The translations under genes and the position numbers were made by a program. DNA of 64,000 bases. Origin: 66-474 sp963771735 (GTDB lineage Bacteria; Pseudomonadota; Gammaproteobacteria; Xanthomonadales; Rhodanobacteraceae). The first letter of the stretch is position 1, and each line of letters begins with the position of its first letter. Below the pieces are notes generated by a model, which was not told the origin of the DNA, ran no database searches, and saw only the letters and a list, made by a program, of their open reading frames with translations. Positions 45,256 through 53,764 of this stretch are shown here, piece after piece. The DNA lies in contig CAVYUN010000003.1 of the NCBI GenBank assembly GCA_963771735.1, positions 124,001 to 188,000 on the forward strand, in the 5' to 3' direction.

Positions 45256-46296
45256 TCACGCCTCGACTTCTTCCGCATCTTCGGTCGCGGTCGCTCCGCC
45301 CTTGCTCGCGCCAACCAGCAACTTGCCGCGCAAGGCCTCGTCGAGCTGTTTGGTGGCGGATGGATTGTCCTTGAAATATTGACGCGCGTTTTCCTTGCCC
45401 TGCCCGATCCGCTCGCCGCCGTAGCTGTACCAGGCTCCGGATTTTTCGACGAGATCGTTGGCCACGCCCAGCTCGATCAACTCGCCCTCGTACGACGTGC
45501 CCTCGCCGTAGAGGATTTCGAATTCGGCCTGCCGGAACGGTGGTGCGATCTTGTTCTTGACCACCTTGACGCGAGTTTGCGAACCGATCACCTCGTCACC
45601 TTTCTTGACCGCGCCGATGCGGCGGATGTCCAGGCGCACGGAAGAGTAGAACTTCAGTGCGTTGCCGCCGGTGGTGGTTTCGGGGTTACCGAACATCACG
45701 CCGATCTTCATGCGGATCTGGTTGATGAAAATCACCAGCGTGTTGGAGCGCTTGATGTTGGCGGTGAGCTTGCGCAACGCCTGGCTCATCAGGCGCGCGT
45801 GCAGGCCGACGTGCGAATCACCCATCTCGCCCTCGATCTCGGCCTTGGGCGTCAGCGCGGCGACCGAGTCGATGACGACCACGTCGACCGCGTTGGAACG
45901 CACCAGCATGTCGGCGATTTCAAGCGCCTGCTCACCGGTATCGGGCTGTGAAACCAGCAAGTCATCGACGTTCACGCCGAGTTTCTCGGCGTAAGTCGGA
46001 TCAAGCGCGTGCTCGGCATCCACGAACGCCGCGGTACCGCCATTCCTCTGGCAATTCGCGATTACCTGCAGGGTCAGCGTGGTCTTGCCCGAGGATTCCG
46101 GACCGTAAATCTCGACCACGCGGCCGCGCGGCAGGCCGCCAACGCCCAGCGCGACGTCCAGCCCCAGTGAACCGGTCGAAACCACGTCCATGGGCTCGGC
46201 CGCCCGGTCGCCCATGCGCATCACCGCGCCCTTGCCGAATTGCTTCTCGATCTGGCCCAAGGCGGATGCCAGTGCGCGGCGCTTGTTGTCGTCCAT
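45256..46296 (-). CDS. recA: Recombinase RecA
   Basis: A 346-residue ATPase for homologous recombination and SOS induction. MDDNKRRALASALGQIEKQF, Walker A GPESSGKT, the signature LKFYSSVRLDIRRIGAVKKG and the L2 loop NQIRMKIGVMFGNPETTTGG are conserved; the acidic C-terminus is TEDAEEVEA. No obvious LexA box of the usual type is visible within ~100 bp upstream. Essential to recombination of the tandem repeats seen elsewhere in the window. Confidence 0.97.
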   Translation of the reverse strand: MDDNKRRALASALGQIEKQFGKGAVMRMGDRAAEPMDVVSTGSLGLDVALGVGGLPRGRVVEIYGPESSGKTTLTLQVIANCQRNGGTAAFVDAEHALDPTYAEKLGVNVDDLLVSQPDTGEQALEIADMLVRSNAVDVVVIDSVAALTPKAEIEGEMGDSHVGLHARLMSQALRKLTANIKRSNTLVIFINQIRMKIGVMFGNPETTTGGNALKFYSSVRLDIRRIGAVKKGDEVIGSQTRVKVVKNKIAPPFRQAEFEILYGEGTSYEGELIELGVANDLVEKSGAWYSYGGERIGQGKENARQYFKDNPSATKQLDEALRGKLLVGASKGGATATEDAEEVEA

Positions 46297-46429
46297 TGCT
46301 TGTTCCTCGGCGGAGTGTGCTTGCAGCGAAGTATGCCGGGATCGGTTCTCACGGGTTGAGACCGCGCGATGCCGGGTGACGTCGTCATTATTTCATACCG
46401 GCCGCGCAGGGACAGAGGCTTGGGCCGTG

Positions 46430-46954
46430 TCATTCCGTAAGAATTTTCCGAATGCCGTCCAGCGCGGCAGCGACGGTCTGCCTGCGGACGGCATCGCGAT
46501 CGCCATCGAAATGGAACACCTGCGCACGCGCGTCGCCGCCACGTCGCTGCCACGCGATCCACACGGTGCCGACTGGCTTGTCAGGCGTGCCGCCAGTCGG
46601 GCCGGCGATGCCGGTGACGGCCACCGCGATCGTCGCGTCGAGTCGCGCCAGCACACCCGCGACCATTTCCAGCGCGCATTCGCGGCTGACCGCGCCGTGT
46701 TGCTCAAGCGTGGCGGTGGTGACACCCAGCAGGCCTTGCTTGGCCCGGTTGCCGTACGTCACCGCCGCACCTTCGAACCAGCCCGAACTGCCCGGGATGT
46801 CGGTCAGCAGCTTGGCGATCCCGCCGCCGGTACACGACTCGGCCGTCGCCAGCACCTGCCGGCCATCGCGAAGGAGCCGCGCCACCGATCGTGCCAGATC
46901 CTGCAACCAGTCGTCGTTCGGGGCATTGGATTCAGGCATGGTCGAATCCGTCAT
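46430..46954 (-). CDS. pncC: CinA C-terminal domain (NMN deamidase PncC)
   Basis: A 174-residue single-domain amidase of the CinA C-terminal family that deamidates nicotinamide mononucleotide in the NAD recycling pathway. The core is ATAESCTGGGIAKLLTDIPG, YGNRAKQGLLGV and AVTGIAGPTGGTPDKPVGTV. It lacks the N-terminal MoCF domain of full CinA. Start at 46954 or 46939 (M6). Upstream of recA on the same strand, the usual position for CinA. Confidence 0.9.
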   Translation of the reverse strand: MTDSTMPESNAPNDDWLQDLARSVARLLRDGRQVLATAESCTGGGIAKLLTDIPGSSGWFEGAAVTYGNRAKQGLLGVTTATLEQHGAVSRECALEMVAGVLARLDATIAVAVTGIAGPTGGTPDKPVGTVWIAWQRRGGDARAQVFHFDGDRDAVRRQTVAAALDGIRKILTE

Positions 46955-47058
46955 GCATGGGGAACTACGTTACCGCATCGATACCGACCGCGCCATGCCG
47001 CGACGGCGCACACGGAACCCTTCATTCTCCTGTCACCCTCCCCGGGTAAATTTCGCGC

Positions 47059-47649
47059 ATGCGCAGAACCACATTCGTTTTCCTGGCATTGCTGGCGACG
47101 TCTCCCTGGGCATTCGTCCGATCGCACGCTGCCGCCGCGAACGGCCCCGCCGACACGACGGTGCTGATCATCCGCCACGGGGAAAAGCCGCGGCACGGGC
47201 GTGGACTCGATGCCGCCGGACAGGCCCGTGCGCAAGCCTACGCGCAATGGTTTTCGCACCTTGTACTGGCTGGCGGCAGTGCCGTCCCGACGATGCTTTA
47301 CGCCAGCGCCGACACCCGCACCAGCGCACGCGAGCGCCTGACACTCGCCCCGCTCGCCCGCGTGCTGGACGAACCGATCCACCAGCGTTTCGACGAGGAT
47401 CAGACCCGGGCACTGGCCGCCCATGTGCGTCGCCATGCGCGCCCCGGCAGCGTCATCCTTATCTGCTGGCACCACGAACGCATCGTGAAACTGCTGCACG
47501 CATTCGCGGCGGACCCGGCCAGCCTGCTCCCGGACGGCCGCTGGCCCGACGGCGAATTCGACTGGCTGATCCTGTTGCGCTACGACGCTGACGGAAGGCT
47601 CGTGCAGCAACAGCGAATGCACATCCCGGTGGACGTACCCTCTGAATGA
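47059..47649 (+). CDS. Secreted histidine phosphatase-like protein
   Basis: A 196-residue protein with a signal peptide (residues 1-26, FVFLALLATSPWAFV) and the histidine phosphatase core: LIIRHGEKP (nucleophile His), YASADTRTSARERL (second Arg), and HHERIVKLL (catalytic His late). It should remove phosphate from small molecules or proteins in the periplasm. GGGTAAATTTCGCGC precedes the ATG without a clear SD. Divergent from cinA. Confidence 0.8.
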   Translation: MRRTTFVFLALLATSPWAFVRSHAAAANGPADTTVLIIRHGEKPRHGRGLDAAGQARAQAYAQWFSHLVLAGGSAVPTMLYASADTRTSARERLTLAPLARVLDEPIHQRFDEDQTRALAAHVRRHARPGSVILICWHHERIVKLLHAFAADPASLLPDGRWPDGEFDWLILLRYDADGRLVQQQRMHIPVDVPSE

Positions 47650-47665
47650 TGCGCGTCGCGGATCG

Positions 47666-49198
47666 TCAATGCCTCGACATCCAAACCATATCCGACATCC
47701 GTGGCAGCAACGGCGTGCCCTGCAGACGCACCGCATCCAGACGACCGGGATCCAGGCCCAGCAATGCCAGGATGGTCGGCGCGACGGAGGTCGTGGACAC
47801 CGATGTTCGCACCAGCAGTCCGGGGGTGGCGAGCATCGGTCCGCTCACCAGCAGCGCGACGTGTCGGTCGTCGTCGAGGAAACCGCCGTGTTCCACGCGC
47901 TTGGTCGCGCCGGGCTGGCCGTAGATCACATCATCGTCCGGCATTACCACCAGATCGGGAGATCGACTGTCCTGTCCGGGTGAGGGAAACCAAAGCGCAA
48001 GCCGCGGTCCCGACAGGACTTTGCGAATACCCAGTGCGCGACGTTCGGATTCGAGCGCATACGCGACTTCGTCGGTGGCGTCGCCATGATGCAACCAGAT
48101 CAACGCACCATGATCGGCGGTGAGCTGCGCAAGTTCTCCCGGCGCCACCGCGTCGATGACGCGACGCAGCGTGGAGGTGTCGATGTGTCGGACCGGCCGA
48201 TCGGTAATCGGACCATTGCCGTGCTTGGCGGTCACGATGATCACGCTGGAACCGGCCAGTCCGCGCGCGATCAGTGCACGATGCAACCGGCCGATCAGGG
48301 CATCCACCCGCACCAACGCGGCCTCCAGGGCAGGCGTGGGCGCGCCGCCGGCATTGGCGTAGCCGGCGAGCTTCTGCGCGACGTTGATGGTCTGAAGATT
48401 GAGGCCGAACAATTCCGGCACTGGCGCATGCGTTCGTCCGTCGTGGCGCAATCCGTCGATCTCGTTTATGACGGCGCGCACCTTGCCGGCATCGTACGCC
48501 TCGGTGTGCTCGATCGAAGCCGTGACCCGGTCGGAAGCAGACGGTGCGTCCTCGCCGTTGGCGCCGATCTCGGGCGTGTACAGGTCGTCCACGCCGTCGC
48601 CATGCGGACCCTCGACGATCGCGTAGGCAGGATGCTTGTCAGCCCAGGCGGTGTAACCGCCCGCGGCGTGGACCACGTCGAACACGGTGTTCACGCGCAG
48701 GTATTGCCACGGCTCCACGGGCGCGCAGCCATGCCGCGGATCGCGCGGCAGTTTGGCCGAATCGATGCCATGCGAGCCCTTGCCGTCGATGGCTTCGTTG
48801 TAGACCACGCGCGCGCCGTCCGGCTTGCACTGTCCGCCGGGCGGCGCAAAGCCGCGATCCCAGGTGACGTCGTAATACACGCCGGTGGCAGCCGGCGTGC
48901 CGCCCGTCACCAGTGCCAGCAGGCCGGGAAACGAATCCGCCGGCGCCGGCGACCGCGCCTGGGTGTAGTCGATGCCGTGCCGGGCCAATGCCGCCAGGGT
49001 CGAGCGCGGGTGCGACGCGATGAAACGCTGGAGATCGATCGCGTGCAACCCGTCGACGCTGACCAACAAGACGTGTTTGACCGAATCCGTCCCGGCGCTT
49101 GCACGCACGGACACGGTTATCGAAAAAACGCAAAGCGCCAACATTGCGGTCGCGAGGAGACCGCGCCGGGCATTGCGCCCGGCGTCACCGTGATTCAT
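47666..49198 (-). CDS. Secreted nucleotide pyrophosphatase/phosphodiesterase
   Basis: A 510-residue periplasmic enzyme of the NPP/alkaline-phosphatase superfamily. Signal peptide (residues 1-35, LLATAMLALCVFSITVSVRA). The metal site is VLLVSVDGLHAID, the nucleophile Ser in PADSFPGLLA, and the other ligands DKHPAYAIVEGPHGDGV and EHGGFLDDDRHVALLVSGP. It should hydrolyse nucleotides or phosphodiesters to release phosphate. GGAG precedes the ATG at 49198. It follows the TonB receptor gene after 16 nt, so the two form an operon. Confidence 0.8.
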   Translation of the reverse strand: MNHGDAGRNARRGLLATAMLALCVFSITVSVRASAGTDSVKHVLLVSVDGLHAIDLQRFIASHPRSTLAALARHGIDYTQARSPAPADSFPGLLALVTGGTPAATGVYYDVTWDRGFAPPGGQCKPDGARVVYNEAIDGKGSHGIDSAKLPRDPRHGCAPVEPWQYLRVNTVFDVVHAAGGYTAWADKHPAYAIVEGPHGDGVDDLYTPEIGANGEDAPSASDRVTASIEHTEAYDAGKVRAVINEIDGLRHDGRTHAPVPELFGLNLQTINVAQKLAGYANAGGAPTPALEAALVRVDALIGRLHRALIARGLAGSSVIIVTAKHGNGPITDRPVRHIDTSTLRRVIDAVAPGELAQLTADHGALIWLHHGDATDEVAYALESERRALGIRKVLSGPRLALWFPSPGQDSRSPDLVVMPDDDVIYGQPGATKRVEHGGFLDDDRHVALLVSGPMLATPGLLVRTSVSTTSVAPTILALLGLDPGRLDAVRLQGTPLLPRMSDMVWMSRH

Positions 49199-49214
49199 CG
49201 TCGTCTCCACCACG

Positions 49215-51542
49215 TCAGCGCAACGCGATCGACAGGGTTCCCATCACGCTGCGTCCGGCCACCACGTAGAACAGCGGCACGTTGTTGCCGGTGTAGCCGG
49301 CCAGGGCATCCAGTTTGTGGGTATCCGTGAGATTGAAAACCTGGAAGCCGAGCTTGCTGCCGCGAGGCAGGAACGAGGATCCGGGAAAGGTGTAGTGCAG
49401 GTTGAAATTGGCCACCGTCAACGCCGGCAACTTGTAAATCCCGATCGGGTTGCCGTTGGCGTCCTGGGCGGTATCGCCATAATTGCTGCCCGTGTATTTG
49501 GCCAGCAGCGAGGCGCGCCAGTCGCCGTTGTGGTATTGCAACCCCGCTGCCGCCGTGGTCTTGGGCACCCCGGCCAATTGCAGATTCGTGCTGTTCTGGG
49601 TCGCCTTGTTGTAGCTGGCATTGGCGTAGATGCTGAAGCCGTCGCCCAGCAGGTAACTGCCCTCCACCTCGGCACCGCGGTAGCGGGTGCCGCCCAGGTT
49701 CTGGAAATAGGTGACGCCGGCGATCTTGGTCTTCTTCACCTGGTTGCTGAATTTGATGTCGTACACGGCAGCCGACAGGCTCAGACGGTCGCCGCGGAAA
49801 ACCGTGCCGATCTGGTAGTTGGTGGTCTGCTCGGGCTGCACATTGGCCGTCGATTGGCCGGGATCGGGCACGTAGTACAGGTTCTCGTTGGGCGCCAGGT
49901 AGCCCTTGGCTGCCTGCACGTAGGCCGACCATTCGGGCGTGATCATGTAGTGCAAGTCGAGCGAGGGCAGTGCTTTCTTCCAGGTCTGGCTGTAGTTGCT
50001 GGCCACCTCGGTTTTCTGGTTGATCGGCGCGTTGTCGTGGCGGCGGAACCACACGTACTTGACGCCGCCGGTCAGCGTCAGCTGCGGATTGATGGCCCAG
50101 GCATATTGCAGGTACGGCTCGGCCACGTCGAAGACGCCGTTGATCCAGCGGTCGTAGGCATTGTGCGGCACCACATTGTTCAACGCGCCGTTGTTGCTGA
50201 GATCGACCTCGACCTTGAAGCGGTGATAAAGCTGGCGGTTGTACCAGATGCCGTAATCCAGCGTGCCCGGCCCCAGCGTCTGGGTGAAGCGCAGGATGTC
50301 GCCCCAGTTGCGGTAGCGCATGTACATCTGCTGGCCGGGAAGATTGTTCGGTCCATACACGGTGCCGTTGGGTGTGTCCGCGCCGGCCGGGAACGTGCCG
50401 TCCGGCACCAGGCAGTTGACCTGGCCGTAATCGCAGCCGCCGCCGTTGGGATCGAGTCCGTTCCAGCCGTCGTGGTAATCGGAGTAGGTGTACAGCTTGT
50501 TGTCCAGCTTCACCCCGCCAAGGGTTGAATCCACGCCGATGTACTCGAGGTCGGTCTTGATCGTGTCGTAGTTGTAGTACTGCGCGGCGTAGGCCTGGCT
50601 GCGCGGATCGCTGCTCAAGCCGTAATTCGGACCGAACACCTGGATCTGGCCGGGCAGCGTGCTGGTGAAAGGCGGCGCGCCATTGTTGACGGCGACGTAG
50701 GGATAACTGGTGGCACCGACGATGGCTGCATCGCCGCCGGAATTCTGGTTGAGCAGCGTCACGAAACTCCATGTCGTGCTGTCGCCGGCAGGCTTGACCA
50801 CCTTCACGAACAGATTCTTGCGGTCCAGTGTCGCACCGCTCAGATAGCCATCGCTGCTGAGCTGCTTGTAGTCGATGAATGCGCGCAGGTCACCGTACTC
50901 GGGCAACGCGCCGGTATCGAATTCGACGCCGCCCATGCGCATGCCGAAGCTGCCCACGCTGCCGTACAGGGTCGTCTGCGCATAAGGCAGCGGGTCCTTG
51001 GTGTGGATGCCGACGGTTCCCCCGAAGGTGGCGTAGCCGATGGTGGAGGCATCGCCGGGACCCCGATCGATGGTGACCGCGCCCAAATCCTGCGGCATGA
51101 AGTAATTGGAGGAGTGGTGGGTGAAATCGTTGGCGTCGCCAACAGGTATGCCGTCCCACGTCAGGTTGTATTGGCCGTCGGAGAAGCCGCGGATGCTGAG
51201 GCCCTTGCTGTCACTCAGGCCCGGGCCATTGGGCTCGATGTTGACCACGCTGGGCGCGATCGCGGCGATGTCGCTGTAGTTAGCGGTGGGCGCGCTCGAG
51301 TTCTCGATGTAATCCCGGCCGATGATGGATTTCGGTTGCGTCGCCTTGAGTGAGCCGCGGGTCGGCGCGCGCTCGTCATGCTTGAGCGCCTGGCCATGCA
51401 CCTCCACGGTCGGAAGCGTCTGGGCTTCGGCAAGCGACACGGCTGGTGCCGAAGCCGCACGCGCGGCAGGGACGGCCAGCACACCTGCGATGGCAACTGC
51501 GAGCAGCGAAAGACGGTGATGTTGCGAGCAAAGGTAACCCAT
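49215..51542 (-). CDS. TonB-dependent receptor linked to phosphodiesterase
   Basis: A 775-residue outer-membrane receptor. Signal peptide (residues 1-30), TonB box-like segment (TVEVHGQAL), plug (KGLSIRGFSDGQYNLTWDGI, GAVTIDRGPGDASTIGYATF) and a barrel ending in ALR. GGGAG lies upstream of the ATG at 51542. The downstream gene codes a phosphodiesterase, so this pair may import a phosphate-containing substrate or nucleotide fragment, but the ligand is not known. The C-terminus ends in Arg, not Phe/Trp, unlike the usual barrel. Confidence 0.85.
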   Translation of the reverse strand: MGYLCSQHHRLSLLAVAIAGVLAVPAARAASAPAVSLAEAQTLPTVEVHGQALKHDERAPTRGSLKATQPKSIIGRDYIENSSAPTANYSDIAAIAPSVVNIEPNGPGLSDSKGLSIRGFSDGQYNLTWDGIPVGDANDFTHHSSNYFMPQDLGAVTIDRGPGDASTIGYATFGGTVGIHTKDPLPYAQTTLYGSVGSFGMRMGGVEFDTGALPEYGDLRAFIDYKQLSSDGYLSGATLDRKNLFVKVVKPAGDSTTWSFVTLLNQNSGGDAAIVGATSYPYVAVNNGAPPFTSTLPGQIQVFGPNYGLSSDPRSQAYAAQYYNYDTIKTDLEYIGVDSTLGGVKLDNKLYTYSDYHDGWNGLDPNGGGCDYGQVNCLVPDGTFPAGADTPNGTVYGPNNLPGQQMYMRYRNWGDILRFTQTLGPGTLDYGIWYNRQLYHRFKVEVDLSNNGALNNVVPHNAYDRWINGVFDVAEPYLQYAWAINPQLTLTGGVKYVWFRRHDNAPINQKTEVASNYSQTWKKALPSLDLHYMITPEWSAYVQAAKGYLAPNENLYYVPDPGQSTANVQPEQTTNYQIGTVFRGDRLSLSAAVYDIKFSNQVKKTKIAGVTYFQNLGGTRYRGAEVEGSYLLGDGFSIYANASYNKATQNSTNLQLAGVPKTTAAAGLQYHNGDWRASLLAKYTGSNYGDTAQDANGNPIGIYKLPALTVANFNLHYTFPGSSFLPRGSKLGFQVFNLTDTHKLDALAGYTGNNVPLFYVVAGRSVMGTLSIALR

Positions 51543-51832
51543 GGGATCGATTTCTCCCGGACTGTGCATGGATGGGGAACGGCGATTCGCGAATCGCACG
51601 AACGATTGATAAAAATCCGTTCAATCTTTTCGTACGCAAATGACAGAACCGCGATCGGACGATTGCGATCGCGTGACGGACTTTATTTTGCGCAAGCCGA
51701 TCACCGGGGCCGCGACCGCCCTCGCGGACCCGGCTTACCGCGCGCATCCACTGTCACGCCGCGGTCACGCCTCCGTCATCGGCATTGAATGCGCCATCGC
51801 GATGATCGACGCCAATCAATGGAGGCTCCGGC

Positions 51833-52978
51833 ATGCACATCGTGTTTGTAAGTGAAACCTGGCCGCCGCAGGTAAACGGCGTGGCTTTCACGGTGAAGTC
51901 GCTGGCGCAAGGCATGGCTGCACACGGACACCAGGTCGAGGTGGTGCGGCCCGGCGCCAGCGGCCGCGACGGCGCGGTTGACCTGGTGCGCGCGCGCGGC
52001 GTGCCCCTGCCGCAATACCCCGGCCTGCTGGTCGGCATGCCCCAGGGCGGAGAACTGCGCAAGCGCTGGTTCGCCAGTCGGCCCGATGCGGCCTACATCG
52101 CCACCGAAGGCCTGCTGGGAATTTCCGCGATGCGTGCGGCGAATGCGTTGGAGATCCCCGTGGTCACGGGCTTCCATACCCGCTTCCACGACTACGCCGC
52201 GCACTACGGCATGGGCCTGCTGGCGCCATTCGTGCGCTCGCGCCTGCTGCAATTCCATCGTCGTGCCCAGATGACGCTGGTCCCGACCCGCGCACTCGCC
52301 GAAGAGTTGACGCAAGCAGGTGTCCGGCACGTGCGCAGGCTCCGCCGCGGCGTCGATACCGATCTGTTCTCGCCGCAACGTCGTGATCCCGCATTGCGCG
52401 CGAGCTGGGGCGCCGCCGCCGACACACCGGTGCTGCTCTGCGTGGGCCGGATCGCCGCGGAAAAGGGCCTCGGACTGGCGCTGCAGGCATTCCGCGCCTT
52501 GCAGGCACGGGCGCCGGCCGCGCGCATGGTGATGGTCGGTGACGGACCGCAACGCGCCGCGCTCGCGACCGCCTATCCGGACGTGCTGTTCGTCGGTACC
52601 AAACACGGCGAGGAACTGGCGGCGCACTACGCCAGCGCGGACGTGTTCCTGTTCCCGAGCCTGACCGAAACCTTCGGCAACGTCGTGCTGGAAGCCATGG
52701 CCTCCGGCCTCGCGCTGGTCGCGTTCGATCGGGCCGCCGTGCAGGAACACGTGGCCAACGGCATCTCGGGCCTGGTCCTGCCCGTGACCGACGCGCGCGG
52801 CTTCATCACATCGGCCTACGAATTGAGCCTGGACGCCGAGACGCGCCGGATGCTCGGCACCAACGCCCGGATCGTGGCCCAGCATTGCGCGCCGGAAGCG
52901 GTCATCGCCGATTTCAGCAAGCTGCTGCATGGCATGGTCAGGGAGCACAACCATGATCCCGTCGACGCCGCCGCATGA
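51833..52978 (+). CDS. Glycosyltransferase family 4
   Basis: A 381-residue GT-B glycosyltransferase, likely membrane-associated and transferring a sugar from NDP-sugar to a lipid. N-domain: IVFVSETWPPQVNGVAFTVK, HTRFHDYAAHYG; C-domain: VLLCVGRIAAEKGLGLALQA and the E-x7-E motif in PSLTETFGNVVLEAMASG. It resembles the mannosyltransferase (MgtA/PimB-type) branch. GGAGG precedes the ATG. The next gene overlaps by 26 bp, so they are translated together. Confidence 0.85.
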   Translation: MHIVFVSETWPPQVNGVAFTVKSLAQGMAAHGHQVEVVRPGASGRDGAVDLVRARGVPLPQYPGLLVGMPQGGELRKRWFASRPDAAYIATEGLLGISAMRAANALEIPVVTGFHTRFHDYAAHYGMGLLAPFVRSRLLQFHRRAQMTLVPTRALAEELTQAGVRHVRRLRRGVDTDLFSPQRRDPALRASWGAAADTPVLLCVGRIAAEKGLGLALQAFRALQARAPAARMVMVGDGPQRAALATAYPDVLFVGTKHGEELAAHYASADVFLFPSLTETFGNVVLEAMASGLALVAFDRAAVQEHVANGISGLVLPVTDARGFITSAYELSLDAETRRMLGTNARIVAQHCAPEAVIADFSKLLHGMVREHNHDPVDAAA

Positions 52979-53516
52979 GCCCCTGACATGGCGGACTTTT
53001 GATCCGCTGCTGTGCCGGGCGGCAAGCCGTTGGGCATCACGCCGCGGCATCCACTGTTTCTTCGGGGTCATCAGCCGGCTCGGGGATGGCTGGTTCTGGT
53101 ACGGCCTGATCGCCGTGATTGCCATCTCCGGGGGAGGCCGCGGACGCCTCGTGGTGCTGCAGATGCTGGGAACCGGATTCGTCGCGTGGCTGCTCTACCG
53201 CGGCCTGAAACGACGCACCCGCCGGCCGCGCCCGTTCCACACACACGCGGACGTGATTGCGCGCGCGGTCGCGCTCGACGAATACAGCTTTCCATCCGGC
53301 CACACCCTGCATGCGGTCAGTTTCAGCATCGTGGCGATCTGGTGGTTTCCGTTCCTGGCCCTGCCGCTGATCGTGTTCTCCACCCTGGTCGCGATGTCGC
53401 GGGTGTTGCTCGGCCTGCATTACCCGACCGACGTGCTCGCGGGGCTCCTGCTCGGTGGCGTGCTCGGCGCAGCCTCCCTGTGGACTGGCTCGACTTTGTT
53501 CCCGGCGATGGCTTGA
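52953..53516 (+). CDS. PAP2-family membrane phosphatase
   Basis: A 187-residue inner-membrane lipid phosphatase. The three catalytic motifs are present: KRRTRRPRP (KxxxxxxRP), YSFPSGHTLHAVS (PSGH) and SRVLLGLHYPTDVLAG (SRxxxxxHxxxD). About six hydrophobic helices. It should remove phosphate from a lipid (phosphatidate or undecaprenyl-type). GGGAG precedes the ATG at 52953. It overlaps the GT4 gene, suggesting that both serve one glycolipid pathway. Confidence 0.85.
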   Translation: MIPSTPPHEPLTWRTFDPLLCRAASRWASRRGIHCFFGVISRLGDGWFWYGLIAVIAISGGGRGRLVVLQMLGTGFVAWLLYRGLKRRTRRPRPFHTHADVIARAVALDEYSFPSGHTLHAVSFSIVAIWWFPFLALPLIVFSTLVAMSRVLLGLHYPTDVLAGLLLGGVLGAASLWTGSTLFPAMA

Positions 53517-53764
53517 GCCGTCTTCACATCTCCTGAAACGGCTTGCCCGCAAGTCGATCCGGGTGACCTGTCACGCGCCTGAAACATGGCGGCGCTCAAA
53601 TGACCGCTGCGGGACAGTCCGGGGCATCGCGGACGAGTTCGGCGTTCGAGCGATCTCCGTCTGCCCACCCCGCCCCGGCAACCGATGGTCGACAGCGATA
53701 GGATGAGCGTGGACAGCATGATGCAAGGCATGAATCGCTGCTCTCCCGCCACGAGTGAGCGCGC

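Noticed and set aside
44620..45951. A 443-residue open frame on the plus strand
   Set aside because: Antisense to recX and recA, both complete.
46297..46429. LexA box upstream of recA
   Set aside because: No convincing LexA-type inverted repeat visible in the 130 bp upstream.
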